From: Actinomadura syzygii
Lineage (GTDB): Bacteria > Actinomycetota > Actinomycetes > Streptosporangiales > Streptosporangiaceae
Assembly (NCBI RefSeq): GCF_008085905.1
Contig: NZ_VSFF01000002.1
Span: forward strand, 1 to 64,000
Length of the DNA: 64,000 nt
Direction: 5' to 3'
The stretch's first letter is position 1. Each line of letters opens with the position of its first letter. Position numbers and translations under genes: made by a program. Below, piece by piece: positions 1 to 10,310 of the stretch. Under the pieces are notes generated by a model. It had not been told where the DNA came from and searched no databases. It worked only from the letters and a program-made list of their open reading frames with translations.

Positions 1-82
1 GGCACTTGGCCGCCTACACCGTCTGATGGCTCCCGCATCTCTTCGGGCAGGTCAGCGGGTGTTTCCGCTGGTGATGGTGGTG

Positions 83-154
83 CGCCCCCTGCAGGATTCG
101 AACCTGCGCGCACGGCTCCGGAGGCCGTTGCTCTATCCCCTGAGCTAAGGGGGC
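83..154 (-). tRNA. tRNA-Arg (anticodon CCG)
   Basis: Read on the minus strand this folds as a complete cloverleaf. The acceptor stem is GCCCCCT/AGGGGGC, the D-arm is GCTC/GAGC, and the anticodon arm ACGGC-CTCCGGA-GCCGT places CCG at positions 34-36. The T-arm is GCAGG-TTCGAAT-CCTGC and the discriminator base is G. The 3' CCA is not encoded; CAC follows instead. It is transcribed away from the ArgRS-related gene downstream. A CCG-decoding arginine tRNA beside an arginyl-tRNA synthetase relative is notable context. Confidence 0.95.
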
Positions 155-253
155 CCTTGCGAGCGCTGTTGAAGGTTACCAGGGTTGGCGGGGTGGCGTG
201 CACGTGGGCGTTCGTCGTGCGTTCCGGGGGCGGATTGGGCTAGCTTCGAGGCC

Positions 254-637
254 GTGACGGAGCCACTGGGACGTGTTCTGGTCGTCGACGACGACGAGGT
301 GATCCGCCAGCTCATCGCCGTGAACCTGCAGCTCGAGGGGTTCGAGGTGGCGACCGCGGTGGACGGTCAGGACTGCCTGGACAAAGTGGCCGAGGTCGGG
401 CCGGACGTGATCACGCTGGACGTGATGATGCCGCGGCTCGACGGGTGGGTGACGGCGGTGCGGCTCCGGGAGGATCCGGGGACGGCGCACATAAAGGTCG
501 TGATGATCACAGCTCGGGCGCAGGAGCACGATGTGCGCAGGGGGCATGAGATCGGTGTGGACGCCTACGTGACCAAGCCGTTCGATCCGAATCACTTGAT
601 CCAGACGGTGCGGAAGCTCGCCGCGGTGTCCGGATAG
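254..637 (+). CDS. single-domain response regulator (receiver only)
   Basis: A 127-residue CheY-like receiver with no output domain. The phosphoacceptor pocket is visible: acidic residues in VVDDDE near residues 11-13, the phospho-acceptor Asp56 in TLDVMMP, Thr86 in MITARA, and Lys108 in VTKPFD. I chose the GTG at 254 because the receiver fold starts a few residues later, while upstream in-frame sequence is not domain-like. No kinase gene is adjacent. Such stand-alone receivers work by protein-protein contact with a partner, which is unknown here. The next gene begins about 20 bases after the stop. Confidence 0.88.
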   Translation: MTEPLGRVLVVDDDEVIRQLIAVNLQLEGFEVATAVDGQDCLDKVAEVGPDVITLDVMMPRLDGWVTAVRLREDPGTAHIKVVMITARAQEHDVRRGHEIGVDAYVTKPFDPNHLIQTVRKLAAVSG

Positions 638-658
638 TGGTCGGATAGTCTCGCCAGG

Positions 659-1339
659 GTGACTCCAGCCGACGTGAGCGATGCCCTGGTGCGCGCGGTG
701 CGGGACGCCGTGGCGCAGGGCGAGATCGACGTCGTCGTGCCTGATGAGGTCCTTGTGTTCAGCCGGGGCCACGGGGTCTTCGAGAGTCCGGTGGCGTTGC
801 GGCTGGGGATCGATCCGCGGGCGGTCGCCGAGCGGGTCGGGGGGACGGTCAGCGGGCCCGGGTTCGTCCGAGTCGTCGTGTCGGCGGGGGACGTGGTGGA
901 CGCCATTCTCGGCGATCCGGAGTACGGCGTCGCCAAGGTCCCGGAACAACAATGGGACGAATGGCCGCGGACGTTCGAGAACCCCGGTTTCTCGGTGCGG
1001 TACGCCTATGCGCGTGCCTCTTGGGTGGGCCGCTGGGCCGAGGAGCTCCAACTAGACCGGGGCCCCCTGGACGAGGCGCGGCCGGAGGAGCTTGAGCTTG
1101 TCGGGGTGCTCGGGGACGTCCCGGGGAGGGCCAGGCAGGCGGAGCGGGAACGGGACGCCCGGCCGCTGATGTTCTGCTTGGAGAGGTTGGCCGGGGCGTA
1201 CCACGACGTGCACGAACGATGTCCCGCCATAGGGCCCGGAACCGCGCACGCGGGACGGGTCGCGCTGGCGGAGGCCGTCCGGGTCGTCCTCGGCAATGGG
1301 CTGAACATGATCGGTGAGACCCCTAGAGAGCGGATATGA
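659..1339 (+). CDS. ArgRS-related anticodon-binding (DALR) protein, NrtL-like
   Basis: A 226-residue protein that looks like arginyl-tRNA synthetase without its catalytic core. Residues 1-80 resemble the ArgRS N-terminal Add-1 domain, including GPGFVRVVV. Residues from about 105 to the end match the DALR anticodon-binding domain, with [23 protein letters not shown] and the C-terminal [16 protein letters not shown]. The HIGH and KMSKS signatures of a synthetase are absent, so it should not aminoacylate. I believe this family is called NrtL in annotation databases. The start is GTG, and the stop overlaps the lysA start as ATGA, suggesting translational coupling. A role in tRNA-Arg binding or regulation is inference. 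Confidence 0.85.
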   Translation: MTPADVSDALVRAVRDAVAQGEIDVVVPDEVLVFSRGHGVFESPVALRLGIDPRAVAERVGGTVSGPGFVRVVVSAGDVVDAILGDPEYGVAKVPEQQWDEWPRTFENPGFSVRYAYARASWVGRWAEELQLDRGPLDEARPEELELVGVLGDVPGRARQAERERDARPLMFCLERLAGAYHDVHERCPAIGPGTAHAGRVALAEAVRVVLGNGLNMIGETPRERI

Positions 1340-2751
1340 GTCGAGTACACCCTGCCGGGCCGCGGCACGCCGACGTCCTGCCTGAGGACCACCCGGCCGG
1401 TCCGGCGGACGATCTGAACGCGCTGGACCCGATGATCTGGCCGCGGAACGCCAAGCGGGAGGACGGCGTCCTGACCGTGGGCGGCGTCGACGTCCGGGAC
1501 CTCGCGAAGAAGTACGGGACGCCCCTGTACATCTACGACGAGGAGGACGTGCGCAGTAGGGCGAGGGAGTACGCGGCTGCGTTCCATGACGGGGACGTCC
1601 ACTACGCGGGCAAGGCGTTCCTCTGTACTACGGTCGCGCGCTGGCTGGACGAAGAGGGCCTCGGCCTGGACGTGTGCAGCGGCGGTGAGTTGGCCGTCGC
1701 GCTGGCGGCGGGCTTTCCTGCCGAGCGCGTGACGCTGCACGGGAGCAACAAGGCGTCCTGGGAGATCGAAGAGGCCCTGGAGGTCGGGGTCGGACGGATC
1801 GTGCTCGACTCCTTCGAGGAGATCGCCCGAGTGGGTTATCTCGCCAAGGAGAAGGGCGTCCGCGCCAAGGTGATGGTGCGCGTCACCACCGGGGTGGAGG
1901 CGCACACCCATGAGTTCATCGCGACCGCCCACGACGACCAGAAGTTCGGGTTCTCGCGCAGTTCCGGGGCGGCGCTGGAGGCGGTCAGGCGCGTCCTGGA
2001 GCTGAAGCAGCTCGAACTGGTGGGGCTGCACAGCCACATCGGGTCGCAGATCTTCGACGTGGACGGGTTCGAGGTCGCCGCGCACCGGCTGGCCGAGCTG
2101 CTCGTGGCCATCCGCGACGAGCACGGCGTCGAGCTTCCCGAGCTGGACCTCGGCGGCGGCTACGGCATCGCGTACGTGCCGGGGGAGGAGCCGCACGACC
2201 CGAAGTCGATCGCGGACGGCCTCCGCGACATCGTGGCCCGCGAGTGCCGGGCCTACGAGCTCGCGATGCCGCGGCTGACCGTCGAGCCGGGACGGGCGAT
2301 CATCGGTCCGGGCGGCGTCACGATCTACGAGGTCGGGACGGTGAAGGACGTCGAGGGCCTGCGCACCTACGTCTCGGTCGACGGCGGCATGAGCGACAAC
2401 CTGCGCACCGCCCTCTACGGCGCCGAGTACACCGGCGCGCTGGCGAGCCGGTCGTCGGACGCATCGCCCATGCTCAGTAGGCTTGTCGGGAAGCACTGCG
2501 AAAGCGGCGACATCGTCGTGCGAGACCTGTGGTTCCCCGAAGATCTTGCGGCGGGGGACCTGGTGGCGGTCGCGGCGACCGGTGCGTACTGTCGGTCGAT
2601 GGCGAGCAACTACAACCATGTCCCGAAGCCCGCCGTGGTGGCGGTGCGGGACGGCGGGTCGCGGGTGATCGTCCGCCGGGAGAGCGCGGCCGACCTGCTG
2701 CGCCTCGACGCGGGGGCGGAGCCGAGCCTGGATGCGGAGGTCGAAGCGTGA
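1336..2751 (+). CDS. lysA: diaminopimelate decarboxylase
   Basis: Converts meso-diaminopimelate to L-lysine and CO2, the last step of lysine synthesis, using pyridoxal phosphate in the cytoplasm. The 471 residues form an alanine-racemase-like barrel followed by a beta domain. The PLP lysine is Lys93 in [15 protein letters not shown], the glycine-rich LGGGYG phosphate-binding loop and the active-site motif CESGD are all present. The N-terminus carries about 25 residues before the core, as is common in actinobacterial LysA. The ATG overlaps the upstream stop by four bases, and its own stop overlaps the hom start, so the three genes are probably one transcript. Confidence 0.97.
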   Translation: MSRVHPAGPRHADVLPEDHPAGPADDLNALDPMIWPRNAKREDGVLTVGGVDVRDLAKKYGTPLYIYDEEDVRSRAREYAAAFHDGDVHYAGKAFLCTTVARWLDEEGLGLDVCSGGELAVALAAGFPAERVTLHGSNKASWEIEEALEVGVGRIVLDSFEEIARVGYLAKEKGVRAKVMVRVTTGVEAHTHEFIATAHDDQKFGFSRSSGAALEAVRRVLELKQLELVGLHSHIGSQIFDVDGFEVAAHRLAELLVAIRDEHGVELPELDLGGGYGIAYVPGEEPHDPKSIADGLRDIVARECRAYELAMPRLTVEPGRAIIGPGGVTIYEVGTVKDVEGLRTYVSVDGGMSDNLRTALYGAEYTGALASRSSDASPMLSRLVGKHCESGDIVVRDLWFPEDLAAGDLVAVAATGAYCRSMASNYNHVPKPAVVAVRDGGSRVIVRRESAADLLRLDAGAEPSLDAEVEA

Positions 2752-4052
2752 AACCCGGACTGCGCGTGGCGCTGCTCGGATGCGGCGTGGTCGGCACGGA
2801 GGTCGTCCGGCTGCTGAACGAGCAGGCCGCGGACCTCGCCGCGCGCGTCGGGACGCCGCTCGAACTCGCCGGCATCGCCGTGCGGCGGCCGGAGCGGGTC
2901 CGCGAGGGCGTCGACCGGTCGCTGCTGACGACGGACGCGCAGGCCCTCGTGACCAGGGACGACGTCGACATCGTCATCGAGGTCATCGGCGGCATCGAAC
3001 CGGCCAGGACGCTGATGCTGGAGGCGATGAAGTCCGGCAAGTCGGTCATCACCGCGAACAAGGCCCTGCTCGCGGAGGACGGCGCGACGCTTTTCGCCGC
3101 CGCCCGCGAGTATGGTGCCGACCTTTATTACGAGGCGTCGGTGGCGGGGGCGATCCCATTGTTGCGCCCGTTGCGCGAGTCCCTGGTGGGCGACCACGTG
3201 AACCGGGTGCTCGGCATCGTGAACGGCACCACGAACTACATCCTCGACCAGATGGACACCAACGGCGCCGGTTTCAACGAGGCGCTGGAGGAGGCGCAGG
3301 CGCTCGGCTACGCGGAGGCCGATCCGACGGCGGACGTGGAGGGCTTCGACGCTGCCGCAAAGGCGGCGATCCTGGCGCAGCTCGCCTTCCACACTCCGGT
3401 CACGGCGGCGAACGTCCACCGGGAGGGCATCACCGAGGTGAGTGCCGCCGATGTGGCCGGCGCCCAGGGAATGGACTGCGTCGTCAAACTCCTCGCCATT
3501 TGCGAGCGCGTCCCGTCGAAGGACGGACGCAATGGACGCGGTGTCTCCGTTCGGGTGTATCCGGCGATGATTCCACGGTCGCATCCATTGGCGAGTGTCC
3601 GCGAGGCTTACAACGCGGTATTCGTCGAAGCGGAGTCGGCCGGTTCGCTGATGTTCTATGGCGCGGGCGCGGGCGGCGCGCCCACCGCGTCGGCCGTTCT
3701 CGGCGACCTCGTCGCGGTGGCGCGGAACGTCGCGGGCGGTACGCCCGGCCCGGTCGAAGTGACGTACGCGAAGCTTCCCGTCCTGCCGATGGGCGAGACG
3801 GTCACGCGCTACTACATCCAGCTCGACGTCGCCGACGAGGCCGGTGTCCTCGCCACGGTCGCCGAGGAGTTCGCCAGGCACGACGTGTCGATCCAGGCCG
3901 TCCGGCAGGTGGGGATGGGCGAGGAGGCGCAGCTCGTCGTCGTGACGCACCGCGCGCCCGACGCCGCCCTCTCCGCGACGGTCGAGGGGCTCCGCGGGCT
4001 GGAGATCGTCCGCGAGGTGGCGAGCGTCATGCGGGTCGAGGGCGATGTATGA
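2748..4052 (+). CDS. hom: homoserine dehydrogenase
   Basis: NAD(P)-dependent reduction of aspartate semialdehyde to homoserine, the branch point to threonine and methionine. The 434-residue protein has an N-terminal Rossmann domain with GCGVVG at residues 11-16. A central catalytic domain contains NGTTNYIL and the [10 protein letters not shown] segment. A C-terminal ACT domain ([20 protein letters not shown]) is the usual site of threonine feedback inhibition. The GTG start at 2748 overlaps the lysA stop (GTGA). The stop lies 55 bases before the chosen thrC start. Confidence 0.97.
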   Translation: MKPGLRVALLGCGVVGTEVVRLLNEQAADLAARVGTPLELAGIAVRRPERVREGVDRSLLTTDAQALVTRDDVDIVIEVIGGIEPARTLMLEAMKSGKSVITANKALLAEDGATLFAAAREYGADLYYEASVAGAIPLLRPLRESLVGDHVNRVLGIVNGTTNYILDQMDTNGAGFNEALEEAQALGYAEADPTADVEGFDAAAKAAILAQLAFHTPVTAANVHREGITEVSAADVAGAQGMDCVVKLLAICERVPSKDGRNGRGVSVRVYPAMIPRSHPLASVREAYNAVFVEAESAGSLMFYGAGAGGAPTASAVLGDLVAVARNVAGGTPGPVEVTYAKLPVLPMGETVTRYYIQLDVADEAGVLATVAEEFARHDVSIQAVRQVGMGEEAQLVVVTHRAPDAALSATVEGLRGLEIVREVASVMRVEGDV

Positions 4053-4107
4053 GCCGCCGCAGTCGATAGACTTCGGGCAACATCGCAGGTCATACAGGGA
4101 GACCGAC

Positions 4108-5175
4108 GTGAACGCGAACGTCCGCGCGTGGCGGGGCCTTATCGAGGAGTACCGCGACCGGCTTCCGGTGACGGGCGCGACGCCCGTCGTCACGCTGCTC
4201 GAGGGCGGCACGCCGCTGGTGCCCGCCGGACGGCTGTCCCAGTTGACCGGCTGCGACGTGTTCCTCAAGGTCGAGGGCGCCAACCCGACCGGGTCCTTCA
4301 AGGACCGCGGCATGACGATGGCGATCAGCAAGGCGGCCGAGGACGGCGCGAAGGCCGTCATCTGCGCGTCCACCGGCAACACCTCGGCGTCCGCCGCCGC
4401 GTACGCGGTGCGGGCCGGGATGACCTGCGCGGTGCTGGTCCCGAACGGCAAGATCGCGATGGGTAAGCTGGCGCAGGCGCTGGTGCACGGCGCGCGGCTG
4501 CTCCAGGTGGACGGCAACTTCGACGACTGCCTCGAACTGGCCCGCAAGCTGTCCGTCGACTACCCGGTGGCGCTCGTCAACTCGGTCAACAAGTACCGGC
4601 TCCAGGGCCAGAAGACGGCCGCGTTCGAGATCGTGGACGCGCTCGGCGACGCCCCCGACGTCCACTGCCTGCCGGTTGGAAACGCCGGGAACATCTCCGC
4701 GTACTGGATGGGCTACAAGGAGTACGCCGCCGACGGGACCTCGACGAAGGCCCCGCGCATGCTGGGTTTCCAGGCGAGCGGCGCGGCGCCGTTCGTGAAG
4801 GGCGAGCCCGTCCTGAACCCGCAGACGATCGCGACCGCGATCAGGATCGGCAACCCGGCGTCCTGGGGCCTCGCCATCGCCGCGCGGGACGAGTCCGGCG
4901 GCGCGATCGACTCGGTCACCGACCGGCAGATCCTCGCCGCGTACCGGCTGCTCGCGCGGGAGGAGGGCGTGTTCGTCGAGCCCGCGTCCGCGGCGAGCGT
5001 CGCGGGCCTGCTGCAGGCCGGCGAGCAGGGCGTCGTCGCGCCCGGCGCGCGGGTCGTCTGCACGGTGACGGGCAACGGCCTCAAGGACCCCGACTGGGCG
5101 ATCTCCGGCGCGCCCGCCCCGACCGTGATCAAGGTGGACGCGCACTCCGCCGCGTCCGAGCTCGGCCTCACCTGA
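4108..5175 (+). CDS. thrC: threonine synthase
   Basis: PLP enzyme turning O-phosphohomoserine into threonine. The product is 355 residues, the usual size for the actinobacterial short form. The PLP lysine is Lys65 in [25 protein letters not shown] binds substrate, and the glycine-rich loop PVGNAGN binds the cofactor phosphate. I took the GTG at 4108, preceded by GGGAG at a good distance, rather than an ATG at 4045 that would overlap hom. The gene lies between hom and thrB in the classical order. Confidence 0.96.
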   Translation: MNANVRAWRGLIEEYRDRLPVTGATPVVTLLEGGTPLVPAGRLSQLTGCDVFLKVEGANPTGSFKDRGMTMAISKAAEDGAKAVICASTGNTSASAAAYAVRAGMTCAVLVPNGKIAMGKLAQALVHGARLLQVDGNFDDCLELARKLSVDYPVALVNSVNKYRLQGQKTAAFEIVDALGDAPDVHCLPVGNAGNISAYWMGYKEYAADGTSTKAPRMLGFQASGAAPFVKGEPVLNPQTIATAIRIGNPASWGLAIAARDESGGAIDSVTDRQILAAYRLLAREEGVFVEPASAASVAGLLQAGEQGVVAPGARVVCTVTGNGLKDPDWAISGAPAPTVIKVDAHSAASELGLT

Positions 5176-5176
5176 G

Positions 5177-6136
5177 GTGGCCGCGACGCGCACCGGCTGG
5201 GCGGCCGGGCCGGTGCTGGTCCGGACGCCCGCGACCAGCGCCAACCTCGGCCCCGGCTTCGACTCGCTCGGCCTCGCGCTGGCCCTGCACGACGAGGTCG
5301 AGGTCGAGCTGACCGACGACGGCGAGCTGGCCATCGAGGTGGACGGCGAGGGCGCCGAGGTCGCCGGACGGGGCGACCGGCACCTGATCGTCCGGGTGCT
5401 GCGCGACACCTTCGACGTGCTGGACGACCTGGCCGGATCCGGTCCGCCCCGGCCGTCCGGGCTGCGCCTGCGGTGCCGGAACCGGATCCCGCACAGCCGC
5501 GGCCTCGGGTCGTCGTCCGCCGCGATCGTCGCCGGGATCACCGCGGCCCGCGCGCTGCACCCGGCGGGCGGACGGCTCGACGACGACGCCGCGCTGCGCC
5601 TCGCGACCGAGATCGAGGGGCACCCCGACAACGTCGCGCCGTGCCTCGCCGGCGGTCTCACCGTCGCCTGGACGACCCCGGACGGGCCCCGGCTCGTCCG
5701 GCTGGAGTCGCAGGTCAAACGGGTCGTGGCATACGTTCCCGAGCACCGGCTGGCGACGGAGCGGGCGCGCGGGCTGCTGCCGGAGACCGTCCCGCACGGC
5801 GACGCCGCGGCCAACGCGGGCCGCGCCGCGCTGCTGATCGCGGCGCTCACCGGCGGCCTCGACGCGGGCGTCCTGCTCGACGCGACCGAGGACCGGCTGC
5901 ACCAGGACTACCGCGCGCCCGCGATGCCGGAGTCCGCCGCGCTCGTCGGGCGGCTCCGCGCGGCGGGCGTACCGGCGGTGATCTCCGGGGCAGGACCTAC
6001 TGTCCTGGCCTTCACAAGCGCGGGACAACTTGATTCGATGGTCGGCGAAGTGGGTAATGGGTGGCACGAACACCCGTTGGACGTCGCGACCCGCGGCGCT
6101 CACGTCATGTCCGGAGAATCGGAGCCGCGACCGTGA
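5177..6136 (+). CDS. thrB: homoserine kinase
   Basis: ATP-dependent phosphorylation of homoserine, supplying the ThrC substrate. It is a 319-residue GHMP-family kinase: the N-terminal substrate motif PATSANLGPGFDSLG, the ATP loop HSRGLGSSSAA at about 107-116, and the C-terminal motif AVISGAGPTVLAF. The GTG start sits one base after the thrC stop, so the two are likely translationally coupled. The coding stretch ends before the rho leader. Confidence 0.96.
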   Translation: MAATRTGWAAGPVLVRTPATSANLGPGFDSLGLALALHDEVEVELTDDGELAIEVDGEGAEVAGRGDRHLIVRVLRDTFDVLDDLAGSGPPRPSGLRLRCRNRIPHSRGLGSSSAAIVAGITAARALHPAGGRLDDDAALRLATEIEGHPDNVAPCLAGGLTVAWTTPDGPRLVRLESQVKRVVAYVPEHRLATERARGLLPETVPHGDAAANAGRAALLIAALTGGLDAGVLLDATEDRLHQDYRAPAMPESAALVGRLRAAGVPAVISGAGPTVLAFTSAGQLDSMVGEVGNGWHEHPLDVATRGAHVMSGESEPRP

Positions 6137-6590
6137 CGAAGCGTCTCGGGCCGAGGGCCCGGCGTCGCCGTGACCGGTGCGCGTTCCCGGCACGTTCCCG
6201 CTAAGTAAAATGCGAAGACATCGACCTCTGGGGAATAGCAGTGCGCCCTGGTGATGTTAGGCTTAATGCCGCACCAGATGCCCCGTTCGGGGCAGCGTGC
6301 TCGTCAGCCGCGCGTCGCCTGTTCGGCCCTCCGGCCGTCTCGGTCCCGCGTACTTGGCTTCCCGACACCGTGACATCCCGTTGTCCGGCATCCCAGCGAA
6401 ACTTCGGACGTGGCGGTACCGGGAACACGCACGAGCGAACCGTCCCGTCCACCATCTGGCTGTGCCCAGAAATCGCAGATCCCGGCCCCACCGTGATCAG
6501 CGGAGCCCGTCCCGGCGCCCCCGCCGGGCCGCACTACCGGGTCGGCTGGCCGAACACCGGCCAACGCCCGCTCCCTGGGAAGGACCCTTA
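6137..6590 (+). promoter_or_regulatory. long 5' leader and promoter region of rho
   Basis: A 454-base stretch between thrB and rho with no credible gene. A weak hairpin (CGGGCC/GGCCCG, 6147-6161) may end the thr transcript. A TTAGGCT element at 6256-6262 is a plausible -10. Downstream are an extended stem (CTGGTG at 6248-6253 with CACCAG at 6272-6277) and a tight GCCCC-GTTC-GGGGC hairpin at 6280-6293, followed by about 290 bases of C/G-rich sequence before the ribosome site GGGAAGGA. Rho leaders are often long because Rho represses its own transcription. That mechanism is known elsewhere and only inferred here. Confidence 0.5.
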
Positions 6591-8669
6591 GTGAGCGAAT
6601 CCAGCGAACTCCTTACGGACGCATCGAGCACGGGAGCCGTCGACGCCGTTCCGGCCGCCGACGCCGAGCCCGCCACCCCCCGGCGCCGCCGGTCCGGCAC
6701 CGGCCTGTCGGCCATGGTGCTGCCCGAGCTCAAGGCGCTCGCGTCCAGCCTCGGCATCACCGGCGTGACCGGGATGCGCAAGAGCCAGCTCATCGCCGCC
6801 ATCCAGGACAAGCAGGGCGGCCAGGGGCAGGGCTCGGCGGGGGGCGAGCAGGGAGACGCTGCCGCGGTGAAGACCGAGCGCCCCCGGCGCGGCCGCACGG
6901 CCGCCGCCAAGCGCGAGGTGTCCGAGGACCAGGCGACCCTCACCGAGGTCGCGCCCACCGCCGTCGAGGCGCCGGCCGCCGCGCAGAACAGCGCGCAGCC
7001 CGCGGTGGAGCAGACGAACCAGCCCGAGACCGAGCGGGCCGAGAAGAGCGACCGCGCGGAGCGGGGCGAGCGGCAGGGCGGCGGACGGCAGCGGGGCGAC
7101 CGCCAGAACCGCGAGCAGAACCGCGACCAGGGCCGCGACCGGGACCAGGGCCGGGAGCAGAACGCCGAGGACGGCGAGTCCCAGGGCGGGCGTGACGGGC
7201 GTGAGGGCCGCGACGGCGGCCGCGAGGGGCGCGACGGCGGCGGGCGCCAGCGCCAGCGCGGCGGCCGGGAGCGCGGCGAGGGCCGCGAGCGGGGAGAGCG
7301 CGGCGACCGGGGTGAGCGGGGCGACCGCGGTGACCGTGGAGAGCGCGGTGACCGGGGCGAGCGCGGCGACCGGGGCGAGCAGGGCGGCGGACGGCAGCGC
7401 GGCCAGAGCCAGGGCGGCGGCGGCCAGCACGACGACGACGACGGCAGCGGCCGGGGCCGGCGCGGGCGCCGGTTCCGCGAGCGCAACCGCGGCCGTGGCC
7501 GCGAGCGCTACGAGGAGCCGGTGCTCACCGAGGACGACGTCCTCATCCCCGTCGCGGGCATCCTCGACATCCTCGACAACTACGCGTTCGTCCGGACGAC
7601 GGGCTACCTGGCGGGCTCCAACGACGTGTACGTGTCGCTGGCCCAGGTCCGCAAGAACGGCCTGCGCAAGGGCGACGTCATCACCGGCGCGGTGCGCCAG
7701 CCGCGCGAGGGCGAGCGGCGCGAGAAGTTCAACGCGCTCGTCCGGCTCGACACCGTCAACGGGATGGAGCCCGACCAGGCCAAGGGCCGCGTCGACTTCT
7801 CCAAGCTGACCCCGCTGTACCCGCAGGAGCGGCTGCGGCTGGAGACCGACCCCGGCATCCTCACCACGCGGATCATCGACCTCGTGTCGCCGATCGGCAA
7901 GGGGCAGCGCGGCCTGATCGTGTCGCCGCCGAAGGCCGGCAAGACGATGGTGCTCCAGGCGATCGCCAACGCGATCACCAAGAACAACCCGGAGTGCCAC
8001 CTGATGGTCGTCCTCGTGGACGAGCGTCCCGAAGAGGTCACCGACATGCAGCGGACGGTGAAGGGCGAGGTCATCCACTCGACCTTCGACCGTCCCGCCG
8101 AGGACCACACCACCGTCGCGGAACTGGCGATCGAACGTGCCAAGCGGCTGGTCGAGCTGGGCCACGACGTCGTCGTGCTGCTCGACTCGATCACCCGGCT
8201 CGGCCGCGCCTACAACCTGGCGGCGCCGGCGTCCGGGCGCATCCTGTCCGGCGGCGTCGACTCGACGGCGCTGTACCCGCCGAAGCGGTTCTTCGGCGCG
8301 GCGCGCAACATTGAGAACGGCGGGTCGCTGACGATCCTCGCGACCGCGCTGGTGGAGACCGGGTCCCGGATGGACGAGGTCATCTTCGAGGAGTTCAAGG
8401 GCACCGGCAACATGGAGCTGAAGCTCAACCGGGGCCTCGCCGACAAGCGGATCTTCCCGGCGGTGGACGTCGACGCGTCCAGCACCCGCAAGGAGGAGAT
8501 CCTCATGGCGCCGGAGGAGCTGCGCATCGTCTGGCAGCTCCGCCGCGTCCTGCACGCGCTGGACATGCAGCAGGCGCTGGAGCTCCTCATCGAGAAGATG
8601 AAGGAGACCAAGTCCAACGCCGAGTTCCTGCTCCAGGTGCAGAAGACGACGGTGTCCGACGATCGCTGA
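6591..8669 (+). CDS. rho: transcription termination factor Rho, with long RG/DE-rich insert
   Basis: ATP-dependent RNA helicase that ends transcription, acting as a hexamer. The 692 residues are much longer than the roughly 420 of E. coli Rho. A Rho_N/SAP-like helix pair ([20 protein letters not shown]) lies near residues 40-65. About 220 residues of low-complexity Arg/Gly/Asp/Glu/Gln sequence follow, to about residue 303. Then come the RNA-binding domain and the ATPase core, with Walker [19 protein letters not shown] and the Q/R-loop region. The GTG at 6591 is preceded by GGGAAGGA. Such extensions are typical of actinobacterial Rho and bind RNA. Confidence 0.97.
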   Translation: MSESSELLTDASSTGAVDAVPAADAEPATPRRRRSGTGLSAMVLPELKALASSLGITGVTGMRKSQLIAAIQDKQGGQGQGSAGGEQGDAAAVKTERPRRGRTAAAKREVSEDQATLTEVAPTAVEAPAAAQNSAQPAVEQTNQPETERAEKSDRAERGERQGGGRQRGDRQNREQNRDQGRDRDQGREQNAEDGESQGGRDGREGRDGGREGRDGGGRQRQRGGRERGEGRERGERGDRGERGDRGDRGERGDRGERGDRGEQGGGRQRGQSQGGGGQHDDDDGSGRGRRGRRFRERNRGRGRERYEEPVLTEDDVLIPVAGILDILDNYAFVRTTGYLAGSNDVYVSLAQVRKNGLRKGDVITGAVRQPREGERREKFNALVRLDTVNGMEPDQAKGRVDFSKLTPLYPQERLRLETDPGILTTRIIDLVSPIGKGQRGLIVSPPKAGKTMVLQAIANAITKNNPECHLMVVLVDERPEEVTDMQRTVKGEVIHSTFDRPAEDHTTVAELAIERAKRLVELGHDVVVLLDSITRLGRAYNLAAPASGRILSGGVDSTALYPPKRFFGAARNIENGGSLTILATALVETGSRMDEVIFEEFKGTGNMELKLNRGLADKRIFPAVDVDASSTRKEEILMAPEELRIVWQLRRVLHALDMQQALELLIEKMKETKSNAEFLLQVQKTTVSDDR
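7264..7380 (+). repeat. in-gene 9-bp-periodic RGD/RGE repeat in rho
   Basis: Within the rho insert the DNA repeats a nine-base unit encoding Arg-Gly-Asp or Arg-Gly-Glu about ten times. Each unit resembles CGCGGCGAC or CGGGGTGAG. The repeat stays in frame, so length changes would add or remove tripeptides without breaking the gene. It is probably a slippage-prone, length-variable tract. Confidence 0.8.
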
Positions 8670-8683
8670 GCGACGCGCGCAGG

Positions 8684-8715
8684 CGCCCCCGTCCGGACCC
8701 GTCCGGGCGGGGGCG
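8684..8715 (+). terminator. rho terminator hairpin
   Basis: A 13-bp perfect stem (CGCCCCCGTCCGG with CCGGACGGGGGCG read as complement) closes a six-base loop 14 bases after the rho stop. There is no clear T tract, as usual in high-GC actinobacteria. Confidence 0.75.
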
Positions 8716-8760
8716 TTCCGCGTCTGCGGGACGGTCCGCGCCGCCGCCCGTCCGGGGCAT

Positions 8761-8782
8761 GGTGGGGTTAGCCCCACCCCCG
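8761..8782 (+). promoter_or_regulatory. dyad operator upstream of sensor kinase operon
   Basis: The core GGTGGGGTTAGCCCCACC is a 7-bp inverted repeat around a TTAG centre, lying about 85 bases before the kinase start. The same 22-base stretch, with one mismatch, lies upstream of the DUF4097 lipoprotein gene at 32344-32365, in the same orientation relative to that gene. It is probably the binding site of the LuxR-type regulator encoded at 10414, but this is inferred from position and symmetry only. Confidence 0.55.
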
Positions 8783-8864
8783 AATGGGCGGCGGACGTCA
8801 TGGTCGCCCCACGTCCGTCCGGGCACGCTTGGACCGTAGGTTGGAACGGGCATGGAGGGACGAC

Positions 8865-10262
8865 GTGGGCGACGTGAGCAGAGACCCGGGCGGGGCCGCG
8901 TCCGGCGGCGCGGCCGCGCGGTGGGCGGCGGCCCGGTGGGCCACCGTGACGCACGCCGGAGGTGACGTGGCCGCGACCGTCGCGGACCTCCCCTGGACGC
9001 CGCTCGCCATGGCGCGGTCGTCGCTGACCTGGCGCTCGGCGATCTACCTCGCCGTCAGCCTGGCGTTCGGGCTCGGCTGGTTCATCGCGCTGGCCGTCGG
9101 GCTGGCGCTGTCGGTCGCCCTGCTGATCATCTGGGTGGGGCTGCCGATGCTCGCGCTGATGATGATCGCGTGGCGGTTCGGCGCGATGTTGGAGCGGCGG
9201 CTCGTCCGGCTGGCGTTCGGCGTCCGGATCGACGACCCGTACCGGCCGCTGCCGCCGGGACGCAACCCGCTGGCGAAGCTGAAGGGCATGGTGGGCGACC
9301 CGGCCACCTGGAAGGACCTCGCCTACCTCGCCGTGCTGCTCCCCATCACGCTGGTCGAGTTCGTGGTCTCGGTCGTGGTGTGGGCCGCGACGTTCATGCT
9401 GCTGTTCCTGCCGTTGATCGTGGCGGCGGACGGCGGCGCCGAGGTCAGCGTCGGCCCCGTCTCGTACTGGGCGGGCAACCCGCTGGAGGCGCTGCCGGTG
9501 TCGCTGATCGGGCTCGTGCTCCTGGTCTTCGCGATGTACACGACGCGGGTCATGGCGGTCACGCACTCGGCGTTCGCGCGGCTCATGCTCGGGCAGAGCC
9601 CGTCCCAGCAGGAGAACCTCGAACTGCGCAAGCGCACCGAGCACCTGCGGGCCAGCCGCGCCCGCGGGGTGGACGCGGCCGAGTTCGAGCGCCGCCGCAT
9701 CGAGCGCGACCTGCACGACGGCGCGCAGCAGCGGCTGCTGGCCGTCGCGATGGACATCGGCCGCGCCCGCGCCAAGCTGGAGGACGACCCCGAGGGCGCC
9801 CGCGCGCTGATCGAGCAGGCCCACCTCGGCACCAGGGAGGCGATCACCGAGCTGCGCGACCTGGCCCGCGGGATCTACCCGGCGATCCTCACCGACCGGG
9901 GGCTCGACCCGGCGCTGTCCGGCCTCGCGGGCCGCGCGCCCGTCCCCGTGGAGGTGGACGTCGACCTGCCCGAGCGTCCGCCGGCCGCGGTCGAGAGCAT
10001 CGCCTACTTCATCGTCGCGGAGTCGCTGGCGAACATCGCGAAGTACGCCCGCGCGACCCGGGCGACGGTCCGGGTCGCCCGCGAGGACCGGTGGGTGGTC
10101 GTCGAGGTGATCGACAACGGCGTCGGCGGGGCGACCGCGCGGGCCGGCGGCGGGCTCGCCGGGCTCGCCGACCGGGCCGCCACGATCGACGGGATGCTGA
10201 TCGTGGACAGCCCGCCCGGCGGCCCGACGATCATCCGCGCCGACCTGCCCTGCACCTGGTAG
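8865..10262 (+). CDS. membrane sensor histidine kinase (HisKA_3 type)
   Basis: A 465-residue kinase. Residues 50-230 form a putative-sensor membrane domain with two pairs of hydrophobic helices and a short extracytoplasmic stretch. The dimerisation/phosphoacceptor domain follows, with His284 in ERDLHDGAQQRL. The ATPase domain has the N-box NIAKYARA, DNGVGG and GGGLAGLADR. The GTG at 8865 follows GGAGGGA closely; a GTG at 8874 is the alternative. The partner regulator is downstream, separated by a hairpin and a 12-bp tandem repeat. The signal sensed is unknown. Confidence 0.9.
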   Translation: MGDVSRDPGGAASGGAAARWAAARWATVTHAGGDVAATVADLPWTPLAMARSSLTWRSAIYLAVSLAFGLGWFIALAVGLALSVALLIIWVGLPMLALMMIAWRFGAMLERRLVRLAFGVRIDDPYRPLPPGRNPLAKLKGMVGDPATWKDLAYLAVLLPITLVEFVVSVVVWAATFMLLFLPLIVAADGGAEVSVGPVSYWAGNPLEALPVSLIGLVLLVFAMYTTRVMAVTHSAFARLMLGQSPSQQENLELRKRTEHLRASRARGVDAAEFERRRIERDLHDGAQQRLLAVAMDIGRARAKLEDDPEGARALIEQAHLGTREAITELRDLARGIYPAILTDRGLDPALSGLAGRAPVPVEVDVDLPERPPAAVESIAYFIVAESLANIAKYARATRATVRVAREDRWVVVEVIDNGVGGATARAGGGLAGLADRAATIDGMLIVDSPPGGPTIIRADLPCTW

Positions 10263-10279
10263 CCGCCGCCCGCCCGACC

Positions 10280-10310
10280 GGCGCCCCCGAGCTCTCCGGC
10301 CGGGGGCGCC
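10280..10310 (+). terminator. hairpin between sensor kinase and its regulator
   Basis: A perfect 10-bp stem GGCGCCCCCG/CGGGGGCGCC with an 11-base loop, 18 bases after the kinase stop. It could end the kinase transcript or attenuate read-through into the regulator gene. Confidence 0.65.

Noticed and set aside
4045..4107. Earlier ATG start for thrC overlapping hom
   Set aside because: The GTG at 4108 has a proper ribosome site and gives the family length; the upstream extension resembles no homologue I know.
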